DNA of 64,000 nucleotides, taken from contig JAPPFJ010000017.1 of assembly GCA_028877215.1 (NCBI GenBank), positions 1 to 64,000 on the forward strand. Reading direction: 5' to 3'. The stretch's first letter is position 1. Every line of letters starts with the position of its first letter. The translations under genes were made by a program, and so were the position numbers. The DNA comes from Gemmatimonadota bacterium (GTDB lineage Bacteria; Latescibacterota; UBA2968; GCA-2709665). Below are positions 60,175 through 64,000 of the stretch, in pieces. The notes under the pieces were generated by a model. It made no database searches and was not told the origin of the DNA. It saw only the letters and a program-made list of their open reading frames with translations.

Positions 60175-63039
60175 TCAATTGACCGCCTGCATAACTCCGA
60201 TCACACCCTCAGAATGGCACAGCATCCGTAGATCGCACTCCTGGCAGATTTTCGCTTCTGGTGGCGTACTGACCTTGAACTGGCCCTCTTGAATTCGATT
60301 TACAGTCTCATCGAAGTGCCGACCGGCTTCTTCCACAGATTCAGGGCGATACGGCAGGGCCATGAGCGCCTGATCCTTGCGGTTCTCCGCAGTCCAATAT
60401 AGAAGCAGCCGGTCGACATGCTTTCCGTGTCGCTGTTCGAGAATGTGGGCATAGGTACAAAGTTGCCGTTCGTATGCCGAGATTAGTTCCGAGGAGTTCG
60501 TTGGGCGTGGCGACGTCTTGAAGTCGAGCAATTCCAGCTTTCCGTCGCCGCCGATCAGCAGGTCCACCTTTCCCGTCAGGATGTACCCGTCCTTCTCCAA
60601 CGAGACATCCACCTCCGTCTCAACGATGCGATGCATTGCCCCCTGGTTCTGCCGAAAATAGTTGATTACCTGCGAGAAAGCCAACTCTTTTGTTTTGTCG
60701 CCGATCGGGCGTCTGCCGGAGAGTTGCAGAGACCGGAACGTCCTTTCGAATAACCCGCGGATCCGTTCCTCGTCCAACGTATGGAGTTGTCCGTCCAGGG
60801 CGAATCTGTGAATGTCTTCAATTGTTTGGTGAACAAGCAGACCGAAATACATCTCCGCGGAACGAGAGGGCGTGAAGTCGTATTCCCGGAAAAACTGATA
60901 TTGTCGCGGGCATGTTTCGTAGACCTTCAGGTCGCCGGTGAAGCTGTACGTCTTCTTGACCGGGATACGTTCGTGCTGCTCGAAGGACTGCTCCGCGAGC
61001 ATTTCCGTGGGGACGTACGGCCATTGCGGGAGCCCCTGCCAGATGGACGCGAAGTAGTGCTTTGGTTGTTCGTGGGCCGTGAGCACCAGCATTCTCTGCG
61101 GCCTTGAAAATGCGACGTAATGCAGTCGCATGCGGTCGAAGAGGGTAATCCGATCCTCAGGTTCGAAAGGCGGACGGTGATAGAACGGAGCAAGACTTCG
61201 GTCGATCTGCTTCTGGCTCCTTAGTAAGACGCTAAGAGAGCCAACGACGACCACGGGAAACTCAAGCCCCTTCGCCTGGTGAATGGTCATCACCTGAACA
61301 TGGCCTTTGGGGAACGGCTGATCGGGATCCTCATACTCGTTGATGCCGCCGGCAAAAAGGAATCGAAAGAAGCTGTTAAAAAAGTGAAAGCGTATGTACT
61401 CACGATTCCTGTACGTAATGACCGAATAGTGATAGTAGCTTTGAAACACATTCAAAAGCTGCGAGAAGATGGCCAGGTTGCGGGAAGTGTTTTCGTTTCC
61501 AATCGCATTCCTGAACGGCTCGACCGCCAGGAGCCTGTAGAAATAGTCAGCCAGACGAAGGTCGAGTGTTTCGCCCTCCTCAAGGGCGGCCACATCCTCG
61601 GTCCAACGCCTGAGCAATTCGGCGAGCGGATCAGGCGGAGCGAATCTCTCACTTAAGTCGACAATGGCCTTATCGACGTATTCGGCGAGTTGCTTGACGA
61701 CTCCAGCAATCTCCCCTCGCTGCTCCCCGTACCAACCCAACAGCACGGCGTAACAAGCGACCAGATCGCGAATTTCGGGAATTTCGAAGAACACGCGCGC
61801 CCGCGGACAGTAAGCTGCAATGCCCCTTCTCTTGAGTTCCTCTACATAGGGTCCGCTATATTGGTCGCGTACGCTGTGAAGGAGCAAGGCGACCTGGCTG
61901 TAGTCCGTAATGACGGCATTCTCCTTCAGGAACTCGACGAAATCCGCAAACCGTTCGGCTTCATCGTTCTTGTCACTGCCCCAGATGCTGATAACGGAAG
62001 GGTAGTCCGGGTGCTGCACTTCAGGGTCTGCAACAATCGCCTTGTCGTGTCGGAACGATCCACCGCCCGGGTTGGACCAATCGGCTGAGGCCATCCAACG
62101 ATCGTAGCGTTCCACGATCCCCCGATGCGACCGGTAGTTGGTGGTCAACTTTGCAATCCGGCAATCCGCGAAGTTCTGCGCGAACTCCAGAATGTTGCGT
62201 ACGGTCGCCCCTCTGAAGCGGTAGATACTCTGGTCCTCGTCTCCGACAACACACAGATTGTTGGATGGTTCGGCCAATTTGAGAAGAAGCCGCTCCTGGA
62301 TATAGTTCGTGTCCTGGTATTCGTCTACGAGGAGGTATTTTACGTCCGGCGCCACAGCTTCTGCGTCGGAATCTTCGTCGAACAGGTCGAAAACATGTCG
62401 TTGCAGATGAGCGAAATCGACCCGATTTTCCTCCAGCATGGTCTGTTCGTAGCGTTGATAGGCAGAACCGATCGCCGCTAAAAACTCGTCGTCGGCCGCA
62501 GTGAGCCGGTCTGCATCGACCAGTTCTTCGGTGATCTTGTCAAAATAGCCGCGCGCCCCCTCAATTGCTGTCCAGCGCGTTTTCCAGTGCTTGAGGAACA
62601 GGTCATTGTCAGGCGGTCCGATGATCTCGTCGAAATGTTCGAATATGAAGAGAAGCTGCGTCAGTTCATCCAGCGTTTCGTAGTTGTGCCCGAGTTCCGT
62701 GCGGTGCCTGTGCTGGGAAAGCACGCGGTCGCAGAACCCGTGTATTGTTGAGATGGACAGTTCAGAAAGGTCGCCGCGGTATTGAACTTTCCGGGCTGCC
62801 GCTGCCAGCCGGTCGCGCATTTCGAAGGCGGCCTTTTCGGTGAAAGTGCAGAGCACGATCTCCTTTGGCTCCGCTTTTTTCAGTAATAGTATATTTAATG
62901 CTCGCAGAACAATGCTGAAGGTCTTGCCGGATCCCGGCCCGGCAATGACAAGCAGCGGCCCGTCAAGATGGCCGACGACCTCGCGCTGGCTATCGGCCAG
63001 TTCCGGAAAGTGCCTCAGGATGGCGGGCGCGATGTTCAC
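60175..63039 (-). CDS. UvrD/Rep-type helicase fused to a RecB/Cas4-like PD-(D/E)xK nuclease
   Basis: 954 residues from a GTG at 63039 that overlaps the radC stop (GTGA). Superfamily 1 motifs are present: Q-motif region DSQREVVGHLDG (about 17), Walker A AGPGSGKTFS (33-42), VDEYQDTNYIQERLL (about 225), GDEDQSIYRFRGA (about 250), and IHQAKGLEFPVV (about 570). The C-terminal nuclease has GKVDLLIGGDGKLELLDFKT (about 845) with the DFKT catalytic lysine, and a Cys set (ICQECDLRMLC) resembling the 4Fe-4S cluster of Cas4/AddB. It probably processes DNA ends generated during restriction. It precedes mod by 66 bases. Confidence 0.9.
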   Translation of the reverse strand: MNIAPAILRHFPELADSQREVVGHLDGPLLVIAGPGSGKTFSIVLRALNILLLKKAEPKEIVLCTFTEKAAFEMRDRLAAAARKVQYRGDLSELSISTIHGFCDRVLSQHRHRTELGHNYETLDELTQLLFIFEHFDEIIGPPDNDLFLKHWKTRWTAIEGARGYFDKITEELVDADRLTAADDEFLAAIGSAYQRYEQTMLEENRVDFAHLQRHVFDLFDEDSDAEAVAPDVKYLLVDEYQDTNYIQERLLLKLAEPSNNLCVVGDEDQSIYRFRGATVRNILEFAQNFADCRIAKLTTNYRSHRGIVERYDRWMASADWSNPGGGSFRHDKAIVADPEVQHPDYPSVISIWGSDKNDEAERFADFVEFLKENAVITDYSQVALLLHSVRDQYSGPYVEELKRRGIAAYCPRARVFFEIPEIRDLVACYAVLLGWYGEQRGEIAGVVKQLAEYVDKAIVDLSERFAPPDPLAELLRRWTEDVAALEEGETLDLRLADYFYRLLAVEPFRNAIGNENTSRNLAIFSQLLNVFQSYYHYSVITYRNREYIRFHFFNSFFRFLFAGGINEYEDPDQPFPKGHVQVMTIHQAKGLEFPVVVVGSLSVLLRSQKQIDRSLAPFYHRPPFEPEDRITLFDRMRLHYVAFSRPQRMLVLTAHEQPKHYFASIWQGLPQWPYVPTEMLAEQSFEQHERIPVKKTYSFTGDLKVYETCPRQYQFFREYDFTPSRSAEMYFGLLVHQTIEDIHRFALDGQLHTLDEERIRGLFERTFRSLQLSGRRPIGDKTKELAFSQVINYFRQNQGAMHRIVETEVDVSLEKDGYILTGKVDLLIGGDGKLELLDFKTSPRPTNSSELISAYERQLCTYAHILEQRHGKHVDRLLLYWTAENRKDQALMALPYRPESVEEAGRHFDETVNRIQEGQFKVSTPPEAKICQECDLRMLCHSEGVIGVMQAVN

Positions 63040-63725
63040 AACAATCCGGCCTTTCTAAAGCTGAACGTGTCGGACGACGATACGATCAGGTGGTCTAAAA
63101 TGCGAAGGCTGATGGTTTCGGCTGCAAGCGAAATGGCGCGTGTTACCAATTTGTCGTGCTCGGTCGGATCAACGTTTCCATTTGGATGGTTGTGCGCAAG
63201 CACTACCGCCGCGGCCTGGCGCCTGAGCGCAGCCTCCACAACACGCCGCGGGTATACCGCTGCCCTGTCAATTGTGCCTTCTTGCAGGATTTCAACGCCG
63301 TCGCGCAAAAGCCGATATGCGGAGTCAAGGTAAGCAACCGCGAACACTTCGTGTCTGAGATGGCCGATTTCCATCCTCCAATAGTCGCTGAGCCGGTGGG
63401 GTTCGTGAAGCACCTGTGCATCCTCCGACGTCTCCTGCAAGTACAGCGTCGCCGCATTGCGGATCACCTTCAGCGAGACCGCGGCGACCTCGCCGATGCC
63501 GTCTACCGACCTTAACTCTGCCAGTGGCGCATCAAGGACGCCTCGGAAGCTACCGAAGCGCGCGAGTAGTGCCTTGGCCTGCTGTTTCACGTCAGAACGC
63601 GGAATCGCCAACGTAAGCAACAACTCAACGCACTCATGTTCGGCGAATCCGGAAAAACCGGATTTGAGGAACCGATCGCGAAGGCGCTTACGGTGTCCAA
63701 GGTAATGTGGGGCCGGCTTCGCCAT
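63036..63725 (-). CDS. radC: RadC-family JAB-domain protein
   Basis: 229 residues. The N-terminal UPF0758 helix-hairpin-helix region (HRKRLRDRFLKSGFSGFAEH and LRSVDGIGEVAAVSLKV) is followed by the JAMM metalloprotease-like motif AHNHPNGNVDPTEHD (about 174-188) with complete His/His/Asp ligands. RadC proteins are common on mobile elements and in defence operons; the old role in radiation repair is not supported. It overlaps the helicase gene by four bases and is the first gene of the operon. It starts 34 bases inside the right repeat of the island. Confidence 0.93.
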   Translation of the reverse strand: MAKPAPHYLGHRKRLRDRFLKSGFSGFAEHECVELLLTLAIPRSDVKQQAKALLARFGSFRGVLDAPLAELRSVDGIGEVAAVSLKVIRNAATLYLQETSEDAQVLHEPHRLSDYWRMEIGHLRHEVFAVAYLDSAYRLLRDGVEILQEGTIDRAAVYPRRVVEAALRRQAAAVVLAHNHPNGNVDPTEHDKLVTRAISLAAETISLRILDHLIVSSSDTFSFRKAGLL

Positions 63726-63759
63726 TATCCCATCTTTTCATTTGGGAAACTCCTGCAGC

Positions 63760-63861
63760 CAGCCGCCCTCCAACATCCTCGTCGAAATTGAACCGTCCGA
63801 CGATGCAAGGAGGTTGGCCCGAATGGTCTGGGCGTCAACTGGATACACGGGCGAGTGAGGT
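63760..63861 (+). repeat. Right direct repeat of the island, encoding an orphan Gfo/Idh C-terminal tail
   Basis: Gap-free homologue of 46933-47034. The frame reads QPPSNILVEIEPSDDARRL, then ARMVWASTGYTGE and a TGA at 63856-63858, against the tail of the intact gene (QPPSSILGDIEPSDEAKNL, then AKKVWASKGYTGE). There is no start codon or upstream part of the gene, so it is a displaced 3' fragment. Confidence 0.75.
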
Positions 63862-64000
63862 TGATCTTTCGTCACCGCCTGAAACGCCGCTAGACGCTGA
63901 GCCGAGCAAACTGAATTAGGGGTTGGAGACGCGCCGAAAGTGTGTACGATTTCTCGCTCCGAGTGCTTGCTAAATTAGGATGATCAAGCCCAACTAGCGA
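63862..64000. other. Right flank of the island, nothing recognised
   Basis: 139 bases after the right repeat to the window edge. No gene is seen. It should be the original downstream neighbour of the Gfo/Idh gene if the integration model is right. Confidence 0.4.

Larger units (their letters stand above)
47035..63759. mobile_element. Defence island bounded by duplicated Gfo/Idh 3' ends (about 16.7 kb)
   Basis: All nine genes inside point left and most belong to defence families: DruA-like, kinase-ATPase, GmrSD, PIN, type III Res and Mod, helicase-nuclease and RadC. The base composition, especially 47.0-54.9 kb, is visibly more AT-rich than the flanks. Direct repeats of a gene 3' end at both edges are the usual footprint of site-specific integration into a coding gene. 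No integrase or transposase is present in the island, so mobilisation in trans or loss of the recombinase must be assumed. Confidence 0.7.

Noticed and set aside
1-64000. tRNA, rRNA or riboswitch genes
   Set aside because: I looked for cloverleaf-like and known aptamer patterns, especially at the island edges, and saw none. Without a covariance search, absence is not proven.

Overview
The window looks like a GC-rich, Gram-negative environmental bacterium. Outer-membrane biogenesis genes (an Omp85 protein and a giant barrel-like partner), an LL-diaminopimelate aminotransferase and many PhyH dioxygenases and Gfo/Idh/MocA proteins are typical of the FCB superphylum and relatives (Latescibacterota, Poribacteria-type genomes). 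That placement is inferred from gene content only; no rRNA or tRNA gene was seen.

Layout. 1-2.1 kb: an AT-rich accessory segment with a partial unidentified leftward gene, a secreted FG-GAP protein and a truncated IS21-type element. 2.2-16.7 kb: housekeeping and catabolic genes (long GMP synthase, nadB, DUF420, TIGR01777 epimerase, M20 hydrolase, SelA-like PLP enzyme, Nudix, heparinase-like protein, SBP56 with a coupled membrane protein, isochorismatase-like hydrolase). 17-21.4 kb: CaiB, CitE-like and MaoC proteins with a divergent MFS transporter, resembling an itaconate/citramalyl-CoA pathway. 21.7-25.5 kb: a tight operon of a GH109-like Gfo/Idh protein, a NodB-like deacetylase and a PIG-L deacetylase, probably for N-acetylated sugars. 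25.5-32.8 kb: dapL, an NHL protein, a 1052-residue envelope protein and Omp85. 32.9-33.5 kb: a MazEF-type toxin-antitoxin pair with its promoter/operator. 33.6-47 kb: VOC and DMT proteins, a secreted TldD/TldE-like pair, a TlpA-like thioredoxin, two PhyH proteins (one with HxG in place of HxD), two Gfo/Idh proteins and a Na/Pi cotransporter.

47-63.9 kb is a defence island. It is bounded by 102-bp direct repeats that duplicate the 3' end of the Gfo/Idh gene at 45775-47031; the far copy still encodes an intact but diverged C-terminal tail. All island genes point left. They are (i) RadC, a UvrD-type helicase-nuclease, type III Mod, type III Res and a PIN toxin; (ii) a GmrSD-type DUF262/DUF1524 nuclease; and (iii) a three-gene unit of a DruA-like DUF4338 protein, a protein-kinase/P-loop ATPase fusion and an unrecognised protein. 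Unit (iii) does not match any Druantia layout I know and is the best candidate for an undescribed system.

Intergenic DNA is rich in dispersed repeats: two MITE-like elements with terminal inverted repeats, a roughly 180-bp repeat flanking a 5-kb gene block in direct orientation, 41-bp tandem repeats, and recurrent palindromes. Coordinates of repeats and motifs were read by hand. Identity figures are hand counts.
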